Assembly: GCF_019748365.1 (NCBI RefSeq)
Contig: NZ_JAIEPN010000005.1
Span: forward strand, 1 to 64,000
Source of the DNA: Novosphingobium sp.
GTDB lineage: Bacteria > Pseudomonadota > Alphaproteobacteria > Sphingomonadales > Sphingomonadaceae
DNA: 64,000 nt
Direction: 5' to 3'
Part shown: piece after piece, positions 39,519 through 48,502 of the stretch
Position numbering within the stretch: position 1 is the stretch's first letter
Layout: each line of letters opens with the position of its first letter
Notes under the pieces: generated by a model
What the model was told of the DNA's origin: nothing
The model's database searches: none
Seen by the model: the letters and a program-made list of their open reading frames with translations, nothing else
Translations under genes and position numbers: made by a program

Positions 39519-40523
39519 TCAGCCCTCGCCGCGGATCTCGGTCAGTTTCCGCTCCCAGGCGAGCGCGTGGCTCACGATCACGTCGAGATCGGCATACTTC
39601 GGCACCCACGGCAGCGTCGCCTTGATGCGCCGGTTGTCCGAAATCAGCGAATCGGGATCGCCCGCGCGGCGGCCTTCCAGCTTGCGTTCGATCTTGCGGT
39701 TGGTCACCCGGTCGACCGCATCGAGCACTTCAAGCACCGAGAAGCCCTGACCATAACCGCAGTTCATCGTCAGCGAGCGCTGCGGCTCGGCAATCAGCGC
39801 CTCCAGCGCCAGAACATGCGCGGCGGCCAGATCGGAGACATGGATATAGTCGCGCACCCCAGTCCCGTCGGGCGTGTCGAAATCGGTGCCGAACACGCCG
39901 ACATGGCTGCGCTTGCCGAGTGCGGCTTCCACCGCCACCTTGATCAGGTGCGTCGCCCCGGCGGTCGACTGGCCCGTCCGCGCCTCGGGGTCCGCACCCG
40001 CCACATTGAAGTAGCGCAGCGCGCAATAGTTGATCGGATGCGCCCGCGCGGTGTCCGCCAGCATGGTCTCGGTCATCAGCTTCGACATGCCATAGGGATT
40101 GATCGGCGACTTGGGGCTGTCCTCCGTCACCGGCGAAACCTCCGGAATGCCATAAGTCGCCGCGGTCGAGGAAAAGATGAAATGCTTGACCCCCGCCTCC
40201 ACCGCCGCCGCGATCAGCGCGCGGCTCTTGGCGGTGTTGTTGTGATAGTATTTCAGCGGGTCCTCGACCGATTCCGGCACGATGATCGACCCGGCGAAAT
40301 GCATCACCGCACCGATTTTCTGTTCGGCAAAGATCCGCGCCAGCAGCGCGCCATCCTCGATATCGCCTTCGTAAAGCGGCACGCCATCGGGGATCGCGAA
40401 ACGGAAGCCGGTGGTCAGGTTGTCGATCACCGCGACCGGCCAAACCGCATCCTTCAGCGCCAGCACCGCATGGCTGCCGATGTAGCCGGCGCCGCCGGTA
40501 ACGAGAACGGGAACCTTGGCCAT
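39519..40523 (-). CDS. galE: UDP-glucose 4-epimerase
   Basis: 334 residues, SDR fold. VLVTGGAGYIGSHAVLAL (GxxGxxG), NLTTGF, HFAGSIIVPESVEDPLKYYHNN, catalytic SSTAATYG and YGMSK (YxxxK), RYFNVAGADP, RDYIHVSDLA, NCGYGQGFSV. Interconverts UDP-Glc and UDP-Gal for envelope polysaccharides. The start at 40523 is the conserved N-terminus. Confidence 0.95.
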   Translation of the reverse strand: MAKVPVLVTGGAGYIGSHAVLALKDAVWPVAVIDNLTTGFRFAIPDGVPLYEGDIEDGALLARIFAEQKIGAVMHFAGSIIVPESVEDPLKYYHNNTAKSRALIAAAVEAGVKHFIFSSTAATYGIPEVSPVTEDSPKSPINPYGMSKLMTETMLADTARAHPINYCALRYFNVAGADPEARTGQSTAGATHLIKVAVEAALGKRSHVGVFGTDFDTPDGTGVRDYIHVSDLAAAHVLALEALIAEPQRSLTMNCGYGQGFSVLEVLDAVDRVTNRKIERKLEGRRAGDPDSLISDNRRIKATLPWVPKYADLDVIVSHALAWERKLTEIRGEG

Positions 40524-40662
40524 CCGAATCACTCTCCCAGGTAATTGCTGCAATGCAGTAGCAGGCTCCCCTTGCGTTGGAATCGACAAACGAACCGTTC
40601 ATGCGCAAGACAGCACGCAAGACCTAGGTTTTACACTCCGCGCCGCGTCCGAAAGCTGTCAC

Positions 40663-41373
40663 ATGAGAATCACCGCCTCGCTCCTTGCCGCACTTCTCGC
40701 CTGCAGTGCGGCGCCCGCACTGGCGCAAGGCTTTCCGGGCGAAGGGCGCTGGGGCGGGGGCGGCGGCTGGCAGGACCGCGACCCCGATCCGCGCTATCCC
40801 TCCGCGCGCCAGACCGCGCAAGCCTCGAAGAAGATCGACGTCACCGCCTACCGCACCGCCGATGCCGAAGCCCTGCTTGGCAAGGGCCGCATCGTGGTGA
40901 GCCGCATGGAAAGCGATGCGGGCGACAACGAGGACGGCAAGCTCCCGGTCTACGAAGCCGCCGTGATCGACGAGCTCGCGCGGCGCGGCTATGATACCGC
41001 CACGGCGATCGACCCGGGGCAAGTCGCCGAGATCGGAGTAAGCCACAGCGTGGCCGTTCCCGAGGAAGCCCCGCGCAAGAAAGTCAGCGGCGCCATGAGC
41101 ACCACCGTCAGCAATCGCGGCAGCGGCTTCGGCCTCGCGCTCGCGGTCGATCTCACCAAGCCCGCCAAGGCAATCGTCGCCACCCGGCTCGATCTGCGCA
41201 TCCGCGACAAGGCCACTGGCCGCGTCCTCTGGGAAGGCCACGCCGAGGGCGAGGCGCGCGAGGAAGACGGCGGCATCAACAACAGCGAGATGGCCGCCCG
41301 CCTCGCCACCGCGCTGCTCAAGAAGTTCCCTGACGGCCAGGTCGTCCAGCCGCTCGCGGCGGTGATCCCATGA
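40663..41373 (+). CDS. DUF4136-like secreted protein 1
   Basis: 236 residues. Signal peptide at about 1-21 (MRITASLLAALLACSAAPAL, cleavage after ALA), Gly/Trp-rich linker (GRWGGGGGWQDRDPD), then a DUF4136-type region: DVTAYRTADAEALLGKGRIVVSRM, YEAAVIDELARRGYDTA, RLDLRIRDKATGRVLWEGHAEGE, ALLKKFPDGQ. Probably periplasmic or envelope. First gene of a three-gene ATGA-coupled operon; the following gene looks like a paralogue. Confidence 0.75.
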   Translation: MRITASLLAALLACSAAPALAQGFPGEGRWGGGGGWQDRDPDPRYPSARQTAQASKKIDVTAYRTADAEALLGKGRIVVSRMESDAGDNEDGKLPVYEAAVIDELARRGYDTATAIDPGQVAEIGVSHSVAVPEEAPRKKVSGAMSTTVSNRGSGFGLALAVDLTKPAKAIVATRLDLRIRDKATGRVLWEGHAEGEAREEDGGINNSEMAARLATALLKKFPDGQVVQPLAAVIP

Positions 41374-41954
41374 AGGCCCGCCTTTTCCTCGCCGCGCTCG
41401 CGCTCATCGCCGCGCCAGCCCGCGCCGCCCCGGTCGAAGTGACCCGCTTTCACACCCCCGAAAGTGTGACGACGCTCGGCCGCGGGGCAGTTTCTGTCAT
41501 CGCGGCGCCCGGCGCGGATGCAAGCAGCCTCGAGACACGCACCTGGCTGCAGGCCGTGGAAGCCGAACTTGCCGCACTCAAGTTTGGGACTTCCACACCC
41601 GGCGCGGCTGATGCCGTGGCCGAAGTGCGCGTCGAGCGCGAAGTCCAGCGCACCGAACGCCAGCGCGGCCCTGTCTCGGTCGGCGTCGGCGGCGCGACCG
41701 GCGGGTGGAACAGCGGCGTCGGTCTCGGGCTCGGCTTCAATCTCGGCGGCGGCCCGAAGGCGCGGGTCTACACCCGGCTCGTCGTCGTGATCCGCAGCCG
41801 CGCCACCGGGCTCTCGCTGTGGGAAGGCCGGGCCGAGAATGTCGAGAACGAAAAGGCGAAGTCCGCCGCGATCGACAAGGCCGCGCCGCGTCTCGCCCGT
41901 GCATTGTTCACGGGCTTTCCCGGAACGTCGGGGGCGACTATCACGGTCAAATGA
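41370..41954 (+). CDS. DUF4136-like secreted protein 2
   Basis: 194 residues. Signal peptide at about 1-19 ([20 protein letters not shown]), then [36 protein letters not shown], a Gly-rich stretch ([19 protein letters not shown]), [30 protein letters not shown]. The order of motifs matches the preceding protein, so the two are likely ancient paralogues. Both its start and its stop overlap neighbours by 4 bases (ATGA). Confidence 0.75.
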   Translation: MKARLFLAALALIAAPARAAPVEVTRFHTPESVTTLGRGAVSVIAAPGADASSLETRTWLQAVEAELAALKFGTSTPGAADAVAEVRVEREVQRTERQRGPVSVGVGGATGGWNSGVGLGLGFNLGGGPKARVYTRLVVVIRSRATGLSLWEGRAENVENEKAKSAAIDKAAPRLARALFTGFPGTSGATITVK

Positions 41955-43084
41955 CCACGCATTCCATCAGCATCGACGCAGGCTTTGACAGCGGCAATAT
42001 TGAAGTCCTCGGCATCGATGGCAACACCGCACGGCTCGGCATCCGGTGCGATGCCCATTCCGAGTTCTTCCAGTGGTTCCATTTCCGCGTCAGCGGCTGC
42101 GCGGGCCGTCCGCTGGAGCTGAGGATCACCGGGCTTGCCTCGGCCGCCTATCCCGATGGCTGGGTCGGCTACCGCGCCTGCGTCTCGGAAGACCGCGACA
42201 CCTGGTACCGCGCCGAGACCCGCTATGACGCAGCGGTCGATGGTGGCACCATGACGATCCGGTACACGCCCGAAGCCGCGACCTGCTCGTTTGCCTATTT
42301 CGCGCCCTATTCGATGGAGCGGCATCACGATCTCGTTGCCGAGATTGCCGCCGCGGAAGGCGTCGCCCACCGCGTGCTCGGGTCCAGCCTCGATGGCCAG
42401 CCGATCGATTGCCTCTCGCTGGGCGAGGGCGCGAAACAGGTCTGGCTGATCGCGCGCCAGCATCCCGGCGAATCGATGGCCGAGTGGTGGATGGAAGGCG
42501 CGCTCGACATGCTGACCGACCCGGCCGATCCGCATGCGCGCAAGTTGCGTCAGCTTTGCCGCTTCCATGTCGTGCCCAATTGCAATCCCGATGGCTCGCG
42601 CCGCGGGCACTTGCGCACCAACGCGGTCGGCGTGAACCTCAACCGCGAATGGCACGAACCGAGCGCCGAACGCTCGCCCGAAGTGCTCGCGATCCGGAAT
42701 GCCATGGACGAGACCGGCGTCGACTTCGCGATGGACGTCCACGGCGATGAGGCCATCCCTGCCGTGTTCTTCGCCGGCTTTGAAGGCATCCCCGGCTGGA
42801 CCGAGGCGCAGGGCGAAGCCTATCGCCGCTACCGCGCGGTCCTTGAGCGGCGTACGCCTGATTTCCAGACCAGGCGCGGCTACCCCGTCGCGCGGCCCGG
42901 CAAGGCCAATCTTACGATGGCCACCAACCAGATCGCCGAGCGCTTCGGCGCTGTCTCGATGACGCTCGAAATGCCCTTCAAGGACAACGACGACCTGCCC
43001 GATCCGGCGCAGGGCTGGAGCCCCGAGCGCAGCAAGCTGCTGGCGCGCGAATGCCTCGCCTCACTGCTCGAATGGCTGGCCTGA
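41951..43084 (+). CDS. M14-family zinc carboxypeptidase (cytosolic carboxypeptidase type)
   Basis: 377 residues. The N-terminal beta domain typical of CCP-like M14 members ([34 protein letters not shown]) precedes the peptidase domain: [15 protein letters not shown] (zinc His and Glu), [33 protein letters not shown] (zinc His), and the catalytic Glu region MTLEMPFKD. Eukaryotic relatives remove C-terminal glutamates. The bacterial target is unknown. No signal peptide, unlike its two operon partners. Confidence 0.9.
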   Translation: MTTHSISIDAGFDSGNIEVLGIDGNTARLGIRCDAHSEFFQWFHFRVSGCAGRPLELRITGLASAAYPDGWVGYRACVSEDRDTWYRAETRYDAAVDGGTMTIRYTPEAATCSFAYFAPYSMERHHDLVAEIAAAEGVAHRVLGSSLDGQPIDCLSLGEGAKQVWLIARQHPGESMAEWWMEGALDMLTDPADPHARKLRQLCRFHVVPNCNPDGSRRGHLRTNAVGVNLNREWHEPSAERSPEVLAIRNAMDETGVDFAMDVHGDEAIPAVFFAGFEGIPGWTEAQGEAYRRYRAVLERRTPDFQTRRGYPVARPGKANLTMATNQIAERFGAVSMTLEMPFKDNDDLPDPAQGWSPERSKLLARECLASLLEWLA

Positions 43085-43137
43085 TCGCGGGTACGCGCTT
43101 AACGGTTTGTTAGGCAGTCGCGGCGCATGATCGCGAT

Positions 43138-43266
43138 ATGGCCCGCGCTATTGCCCTCGTTGCCGCTGCTCCTGCCGTCTCTCTGGCAGAACTGTTGCGC
43201 TCGGCCATTGTGCTCGGCTCAGCGTTCGCCCTGATCCTCGCCGGCCGCGCCCTCCCGCTGTTCTGA
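43138..43266 (+). CDS. Possible 42-residue hydrophobic protein
   Basis: MARAIALVAAAPAVSLAELL then RSAIVLGSAFALILAGRALPLF, one clear hydrophobic helix. No strong Shine-Dalgarno; an ATG in another frame at 43127 competes. Plausible small membrane protein between the M14 gene and the TonB receptor, but could be chance. Confidence 0.3.
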   Translation: MARAIALVAAAPAVSLAELLRSAIVLGSAFALILAGRALPLF

Positions 43267-43373
43267 AGCGCAGCGCACCCTTTCCCTGCTGATTTCCCTC
43301 ACGGCAGCCGCTCCGGCTGCCTGTTCGCGTGCGCGCGCAGTTCGCGAAAGATTCTCAATATCATCCTTGCAAG

Positions 43374-43388
43374 TGCGAATGACTCGCA
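43374..43388. promoter_or_regulatory. Fur-box-like palindrome upstream of TonB receptor
   Basis: TGCGAATGACTCGCA is a 5-5-5 palindrome (TGCGA/TCGCA) close to the Fur consensus TGAGAATGATTCTCA. It lies 43 bases before the receptor start, in a patch of AT-richer sequence (ATTCTCAATATCATCC just upstream) that could hold the promoter. Iron regulation is inferred. Confidence 0.55.
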
Positions 43389-43430
43389 ATAGAGAGGTTC
43401 TTGCGAATGCCTCTCAAAAAGGAAGTGCCC

Positions 43431-45548
43431 GTGAAAACCCTCGCCGCCCTGCTGCTCGCCTCGAGCGCCTTCCTGCCGATCGCCGTGCAGGCCGAAGAGG
43501 TGCCGATGGCAGCGGATGGGGGCGGCGGCGAGGCCGATGCAGGCGATGGCGTTGACCGGCGCCCCATCGTGGTCACGGGCCATGTCGACAGCTACCGCAG
43601 CGATACCGCCGCTGGTATCAAGGCACCCACACCGCTGATCGATGTCCCGCAGTCGGTTACCGTGATCACCCGCGAACAGCTCGATGATCAGGGCGTCACC
43701 CAGCTGACCGACGCGCTGCGCTATGTGCCCGGCGTCGTCCTCGCGCAAGGCGAAGGCAACCGCGACCAGATCGTGCTGCGCGGCCAGAACACCACGGCCG
43801 ACTTCTTCCTCAACGGCCTGCGCGACGACACGCAGTACTACCGCTCGCTCTACAACATCGAACACGTCGAAGTGCTGCGCGGCGCCAATGCGCTGCTGTT
43901 CGGGCGCGGTGGTGGCGGCGGCGTGATCAACCGCGTGCGCAAGACCCCCTCGCTTGCGGGCAGGAGCATCGGGGCCAGCGCCGCGGTCGGCACATTTGGC
44001 GATTTCGCACTCGCCGCCGATCTCAATGCGCCGCTGTCGCAGACTATCGGCGCGCGCCTCAACGGCACCTACGAGGAATTCGACAACCACCGGCAGGACT
44101 TCCACGGCCGCTTCATCGGCGTGAACCCCACGCTCGCCTTCGCGCCCTCCGCCGATACCCGGATCGACCTCTCCTACAACTACGACGACGATTCCCGCAT
44201 CGCCGATCGCGGCGTCCCCTCGCTCGCCGGCAAACCGCTCGAGGGCTATCGCGACACCTTCTTTGGCCGCAGCGACACCAATATCTCGGACGTGAAGGCG
44301 CATATCCTCGAGGCGCGCCTCACCCAGCGGCTGGCGGACAGTCTGACGCTGACCCTCGCCGGCCAGTACAGCCACACCGACAAGTACTACGGCAACATCT
44401 TCGCCGGCTCTGCGGTCAATCCGGCCAGCAACACGGTTTCGCTCAGCGCCTACAACAGCACCTCGGTGCGCGAGAGCTGGATCGGGCAGGCCAATCTCAC
44501 CTGGGAAGGCAAGACCGGCCCGATCAACCATACCGTGATCGCCGGGATCGAAGGCGCCGATCAGGCGACCGATGCAACCCGCTCCGAAGGCATTTTCCCC
44601 GGCAACAAGGCCTCAGCCACCGTCACGCTGGCCGACCGGCTTGCTGTTCCTGCGATCACCTTCGGCTCGCCCAGCCGCTCCACGCATGCCAAGGTCACCA
44701 TCTTCTCGGCCTATGTGCAGGACCAGATCGAACTGGCGCCCTTCCTCCAGATCGTCGGCGGCGTGCGCTATGACAGCTTCAGGATCAGCGCGGACAACCT
44801 GCTCAACAGCACCAGCGCCGGGCGCACCGATCGCAAGTGGTCGCCCCGCGCCGGCGTGATCGTGAAGCCCAAGGCCAACCTCTCGTTCTATGGCAGCTAT
44901 ACCAAGAGCTTCCTCCCCCAGTCGGGCGACCAGTTCAGCGCGCTCGATGCCACGCAGGCCACGCTCGCGCCCGAAGAGTTCCGCAACCTCGAAGTCGGCG
45001 CCAAATGGGACGTGACGCCGGCGCTCGCGCTCACCGCCGCCGCCTACCGGCTTGACCGCGAGAACTCGCGCTTCAATGACCCCGTCACCGGCCTGCCCCA
45101 GCTCTCCGGCAAGACCCGCACACGCGGCATCGAGCTTTCCGCGACCGGCAAGATCCTGCCCCAGTGGCAGGTCAGCCTCGGCTACGCGCTGCAGGATGGC
45201 AAGGTCCGCTCTTCGACCACCGCCGCCCCTGCCGGGCGCAGCCTCGCGCTCCTGCCCGAAAGCCAGATCTCGCTGTGGACCCGTTACGATGTGACCGGAA
45301 AGCTTGGCCTCGGCCTCGGCGTGACGCACCAGTCCTCGGCCTATACAACGGTCAGCAACAGCGTGACCCTGCCAGCCTGGACGCGGGTCGATACAGCGGT
45401 GTTCTATAACGTCTCGAAGAACCTCTCAGTCCAGCTCAACGTGAACAACCTGCTGAACGAGCAGTATTTCCCGACTGCGCACACCGACAACAACATCTCC
45501 ACCGCCCAGCCCCGCAGCGCGCGGCTGACGGTGCGGATGGGGTTCTGA
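43431..45548 (+). CDS. TonB-dependent siderophore receptor
   Basis: 705 residues from GTG 43431 (AAAGGAAG 5 bases upstream; ATG 43407 would also read). Signal peptide MKTLAALLLASSAFLPIAVQ-AEE; TonB-box-like IVVTGH; plug domain (TPLIDVPQSVTVITREQLDDQ, ALRYVPGVVLAQGEGNRDQI, GLRDDTQYYRSLYNIEHVEV, GRGGGGGVINRV) and a 22-strand beta barrel ending in RLTVRMGF with terminal Phe. Resembles catecholate siderophore receptors such as Fiu/FhuE. Energised by TonB-ExbBD, and likely Fur-controlled. Confidence 0.94.
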   Translation: MKTLAALLLASSAFLPIAVQAEEVPMAADGGGGEADAGDGVDRRPIVVTGHVDSYRSDTAAGIKAPTPLIDVPQSVTVITREQLDDQGVTQLTDALRYVPGVVLAQGEGNRDQIVLRGQNTTADFFLNGLRDDTQYYRSLYNIEHVEVLRGANALLFGRGGGGGVINRVRKTPSLAGRSIGASAAVGTFGDFALAADLNAPLSQTIGARLNGTYEEFDNHRQDFHGRFIGVNPTLAFAPSADTRIDLSYNYDDDSRIADRGVPSLAGKPLEGYRDTFFGRSDTNISDVKAHILEARLTQRLADSLTLTLAGQYSHTDKYYGNIFAGSAVNPASNTVSLSAYNSTSVRESWIGQANLTWEGKTGPINHTVIAGIEGADQATDATRSEGIFPGNKASATVTLADRLAVPAITFGSPSRSTHAKVTIFSAYVQDQIELAPFLQIVGGVRYDSFRISADNLLNSTSAGRTDRKWSPRAGVIVKPKANLSFYGSYTKSFLPQSGDQFSALDATQATLAPEEFRNLEVGAKWDVTPALALTAAAYRLDRENSRFNDPVTGLPQLSGKTRTRGIELSATGKILPQWQVSLGYALQDGKVRSSTTAAPAGRSLALLPESQISLWTRYDVTGKLGLGLGVTHQSSAYTTVSNSVTLPAWTRVDTAVFYNVSKNLSVQLNVNNLLNEQYFPTAHTDNNISTAQPRSARLTVRMGF

Positions 45549-45607
45549 CGGACAATCCACCGTCCCTTCGTGGCAGTGCTGATTGACGGAATGCCAGGCC
45601 GTCAGCG

Positions 45608-46117
45608 CTACAGCCCCGGCGTCGTCGCGGTAGCCGGCACCGGCAGCGGTACGCCCGGCTCCAACCCGCGCGCGATGCGTCCGGCGCGCTGGATCGTGCG
45701 GACAAGGCGGGGATAGACGCCGCAGCGGCAGATATTGGTAATCGCGGCCCTGATGTCCGCCTCGGTCGGATCGGTGTTGTGCGCAAGCAGCGCGGCGGCC
45801 GCCATCACGAGCCCCGGGGTGCAAAACCCGCACTGGATCGCCTGTTCCGCCACGAAAGCCTGCTGCACCGGATGGTTGCGATCGGCGGAAAGCCCCTCGA
45901 TCGTGGTGACCGTGCGCCCCTCGGCCTCCCCCAGCGACAGGGTGCAGCTCGGCATCGCCTGCCCGTCAACGATGACCATGCAGGCCCCGCATTCGCCGGT
46001 GCCGCAGCCATACTTGCTGCCGGTGAGATTGGCCGCATCACGCAGCGCCCAGAGCAGCGGCGTATCGCTCTCCAGCTTGATCTCGATCGGCTGGTTGTTG
46101 ACGGTGAGGATGGCCAT
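45608..46117 (-). CDS. Orphan 2Fe-2S subunit of xanthine/aldehyde dehydrogenase type
   Basis: 169 residues. Plant-type ferredoxin N-domain with C-x4-C-x2-C (GSKYGCGTGECGACMVIVDGQ, later C in MPSCTLSL) and a helical C-domain holding the second cluster (IQCGFCTPGLVMAAAALL, TNICRCGVYPRLVRTI). This is the CoxS/IorA small subunit. The large molybdopterin subunit and FAD subunit are absent on both sides, so the partner must be elsewhere. It follows the aldolase-II gene by 44 bases. Confidence 0.93.
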   Translation of the reverse strand: MAILTVNNQPIEIKLESDTPLLWALRDAANLTGSKYGCGTGECGACMVIVDGQAMPSCTLSLGEAEGRTVTTIEGLSADRNHPVQQAFVAEQAIQCGFCTPGLVMAAAALLAHNTDPTEADIRAAITNICRCGVYPRLVRTIQRAGRIARGLEPGVPLPVPATATTPGL

Positions 46118-46161
46118 GGCGGCGTCCGACTAGCGCGCCGCCCGGCCTATCGACAAGGGCC

Positions 46162-46929
46162 TCAATCCCGCCAGGAGCGGTCGATCTGATCGATCCGCCG
46201 CGTCCAGGCGTTGAAATCGCCCACACCGGGGCCGCCGCCCGGAGGGTTTGCCATGCTGAGATCGCGCTGGTGGACGTCGATCACATCCTGCGAGATCATG
46301 ACCGGCGGACGGCCCATCGAAAGCGTCGCCATCTGAATCTCGCAGGCGCGCTGCAGCGCCCACATCTGCACGAACATCGCCTGCAGGCTCTTGGCCATGA
46401 CCACCGGGCCATGGTTGCGCAGCATCAGGATATTCTTGTCGGCAAGGTTCGCCAGCAGCCGCTCGCCTTCTTCGGCGCGGACGGTGATGCCCTCGAAATC
46501 ATGGTAGGCCAGTCGGCGCATGAAATTGCAGGCATAGAAGTTGATCGGCATCAGCCCTTCCTCGAGGCTGCACACCGCCATCGATGCCGTGGTGTGGACG
46601 TGGCAAATGGCGTGGGCCCAATCGAGGTGGCGGTGGAAATAGCCGTGCTGGGTGAAGCCGGCGAGGTTCACCGGGTGCGGGTTGTCGTCGAGCTTGTTGC
46701 CGTCGATATCGATCTTCACGAGATTGCTCGCGCAGACTTCGGAATAGAGCAGCCCGAACGGATTGATGAGGAAGGCGCCCTCCTCGTCCGGCACGCGCAG
46801 CGAGATGTGATTGTAGACCGATTCGGACCAGCCCATGAGGTCGAAGATGCGATAGCAGGCCGCGAGTTCCTGCCGCGCGTGCCATTCGGCATCGCTGCAG
46901 TTGATGTTGGGCCGGATCTGGGTGGCCAT
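46162..46929 (-). CDS. Class II aldolase/adducin family protein
   Basis: 255 residues. Zinc-binding domain: YNHISLRVPDEEGAFLINPFG, ICHVHTTASMAVC (metal His pair), MLRNHGPVVMAKSLQAMF (third His). Members are fuculose-phosphate-type aldolases, epimerases or decarboxylases; the N-terminus (RPNINCSDAEWHARQELAACYRIFDLMGW) resembles the non-aldolase class often annotated generically. Substrate unknown. Start codon is only 29 bases from the divergent SRAP start. Confidence 0.9.
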   Translation of the reverse strand: MATQIRPNINCSDAEWHARQELAACYRIFDLMGWSESVYNHISLRVPDEEGAFLINPFGLLYSEVCASNLVKIDIDGNKLDDNPHPVNLAGFTQHGYFHRHLDWAHAICHVHTTASMAVCSLEEGLMPINFYACNFMRRLAYHDFEGITVRAEEGERLLANLADKNILMLRNHGPVVMAKSLQAMFVQMWALQRACEIQMATLSMGRPPVMISQDVIDVHQRDLSMANPPGGGPGVGDFNAWTRRIDQIDRSWRD

Positions 46930-46958
46930 TGCGTTCTCTCCCGCTATCATCACCGATT

Positions 46959-47627
46959 ATGTGCAATCTCTATCGCATGACCAGCAATGCGCAAGCGATC
47001 GCGCAGCTTTTCCGGGCCGATGTGGCGGGGCGCAACCTCCCTGCGCTCTCCGAGATCTACCCCGATCAGGAAGCGCCCGTGGTCGTGGCGGATGCTGCGG
47101 GCCGCACCCTCACGATGATGCGCTGGGGCTGGCCACCGTTCGGCGAAGTGAAGCGCCCGATCACCAACGTGCGCAATCTCGCCTCGCCGATGTGGCGTTC
47201 GGCGCTCGCCGATCCGGCGCGGCGCTGCCTCGTGCCCGTCACCGCTTTCTCCGAATGGTCCGGCACGCCCGATCCGGCAACAGGCCGCAAGCGCAAGCAC
47301 TGGTTCGATATCCCGGATGATCCACTGTTCGCCTTCGCCGGCCTCTGGCGCCCAACCGAGCAAGGCCCCCGCTTCGCCTTCCTCACCTGTGCCCCGAACG
47401 AGACCGTCGGCCGCATCCACCCCAAGGCGATGCCGGTGCTCATCCGCCCCGGCGAACCCTTCGACCGCTGGCTGACCGCGGATGGCGCAGGCGCCGCAGC
47501 GATGCAGCAGCCGCTGGACGATGCCCTGATGCGCGAGATCACCGAACCGGAACCCGCCGGACCGCAGGCCACGCTCTTCGCCGACTTCCTCGACGAAGGC
47601 GCGCGGAGCGGGAAAACCAGACCATGA
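46959..47627 (+). CDS. SOS response-associated peptidase / HMCES-type protein
   Basis: 222 residues, SRAP (YedK) fold. Catalytic Cys2 (MCNLYRMTSN), RWGWPPFGE, NVRNLASPMWRSAL, CLVPVTAFSEW with the conserved Glu, FAFLTCAPNETVGRIHPKAMPVLI with the conserved His. Forms a DNA-protein crosslink with abasic sites in ssDNA to protect replication forks. The Cys2 position fixes the start at 46959. Confidence 0.95.
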   Translation: MCNLYRMTSNAQAIAQLFRADVAGRNLPALSEIYPDQEAPVVVADAAGRTLTMMRWGWPPFGEVKRPITNVRNLASPMWRSALADPARRCLVPVTAFSEWSGTPDPATGRKRKHWFDIPDDPLFAFAGLWRPTEQGPRFAFLTCAPNETVGRIHPKAMPVLIRPGEPFDRWLTADGAGAAAMQQPLDDALMREITEPEPAGPQATLFADFLDEGARSGKTRP

Positions 47628-47662
47628 CCGGTCACCAGGTCAGCGAATGACAGGATAGTACG

Positions 47663-47869
47663 ATCACGGATGAACCTGACGAGGCACTGGGCAGAGCGGA
47701 GCGGCGCTTCCTGCGCCGGCTCTTCAACGGCCGCACTGTGCCCATCACTGCCGATGGCCGGCCCTTCCTGACCTACAAGGAGGCCAGCCGATACCTCTTG
47801 TCATTGGCACCCGAGGCGCGGGCTCAGGCCTATGCGCAGATGAAAAGCGGCGCGGCCGAGAGCCCGTGA
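47663..47869 (+). CDS. Small protein of about 68 residues without a standard start codon
   Basis: Open frame downstream of a TGA at 47648-47650: TDEPDEALGRAERRFLRRLF, NGRTVPITADGRPFLTYKEA, SRYLLSLAPEARAQAYAQMK, SGAAESP, stop at 47867-47869. The composition is convincingly coding, yet no ATG/GTG/TTG precedes Asp4 in frame; ATC 47663 or ACG would be needed, otherwise a frameshift has removed the start. ATG 47647 begins another frame that closes after three codons. Follows the SRAP gene in the same direction. Unrecognised. Confidence 0.5.
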   Translation: MTDEPDEALGRAERRFLRRLFNGRTVPITADGRPFLTYKEASRYLLSLAPEARAQAYAQMKSGAAESP

Positions 47870-47873
47870 ACGC

Positions 47874-48113
47874 TTATGGCTGGCCGAGCGCGGCTGCAAT
47901 CTCGGCTGCCGCGGCGGTCGCTTCGGTGCCGAGTTCGTGCAAGGCCTTCGCGGTGTCTGCCAGTAGACCATCGCTGATCGGCCGCTCGCCATTGACGAAC
48001 CGCCGGATCGCGCGCTCGTCGATCCTGAGGCGGCGCGCGAAGGCCGTGGTGCCGCCCAGCAGCTGGACACAGTATGCGAAGTGATCTTGCCGGTCTTGCA
48101 TTCCGGCTTCCAT
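47874..48113 (-). CDS. Small HTH-like protein
   Basis: 79 residues from ATG 48113 (another ATG at 48101). HTH-like centre TTAFARRLRIDERAIRRFVN, then GERPISDGLLADTAKALHEL; this matches the small Cro/C1-like predicted regulators common in sphingomonads. Four bases separate its stop from the convergent small gene. Targets unknown. Confidence 0.6.
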   Translation of the reverse strand: MEAGMQDRQDHFAYCVQLLGGTTAFARRLRIDERAIRRFVNGERPISDGLLADTAKALHELGTEATAAAAEIAAALGQP

Positions 48114-48141
48114 AAATCGTCCGGCGCCCAAGGCAATGCGC

Positions 48142-48501
48142 TCACTGATAGCGAAGCGTGTTCTCGAATCCCTCGCCCGCCTTGGTCATCTTGGCGAGCT
48201 TCCTCAGGTTGACCCTGACAAACCGCACGAAGCGGCGGTCGTCGTAGATGCCCGTGACCGGATAGTCTTCGTGGCCGAGCAAATCCTTGAGGCGATCGGC
48301 CAGCGCCGCCCGGTCATCCTTGCTGGCCGCGATCCGCAGGGCACGGCAGACCCATTCTTCGGCGGCGGCCTTGTCATAGTCTTCCTGGGCGGCATAGCCT
48401 CGCTTGTCCGCGACCACCTGATCGAGCCGCGCTGCTTCGAGGCGGCACTCCAGCCACTTGCGAACTTGGGCACCATCCCATGGCTTTGGCGCGCTACTCA
48501 T
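48142..48501 (-). CDS. Hypothetical protein, 119 residues
   Basis: Unrecognised. MSSAPKPWDGAQVRKWLECR, helical charged middle (DKRGYAAQEDYDKAAAEEWV), YPVTGIYDDRRFVRFVRVNLRKL, ending FENTLRYQ. No signal or membrane segment. Start at 48501 is directly after the stop of the upstream hypothetical gene, so the two form a small operon with panC behind. Confidence 0.65.
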   Translation of the reverse strand: MSSAPKPWDGAQVRKWLECRLEAARLDQVVADKRGYAAQEDYDKAAAEEWVCRALRIAASKDDRAALADRLKDLLGHEDYPVTGIYDDRRFVRFVRVNLRKLAKMTKAGEGFENTLRYQ

Positions 48502-48502
48502 C

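Noticed and set aside
43127..43230. Alternative ATG frame (MIAIWPALLPSL...) before the TonB receptor
   Set aside because: Low-complexity hydrophobic run with a weak start; the 43138 frame is only slightly better and is kept at low confidence.
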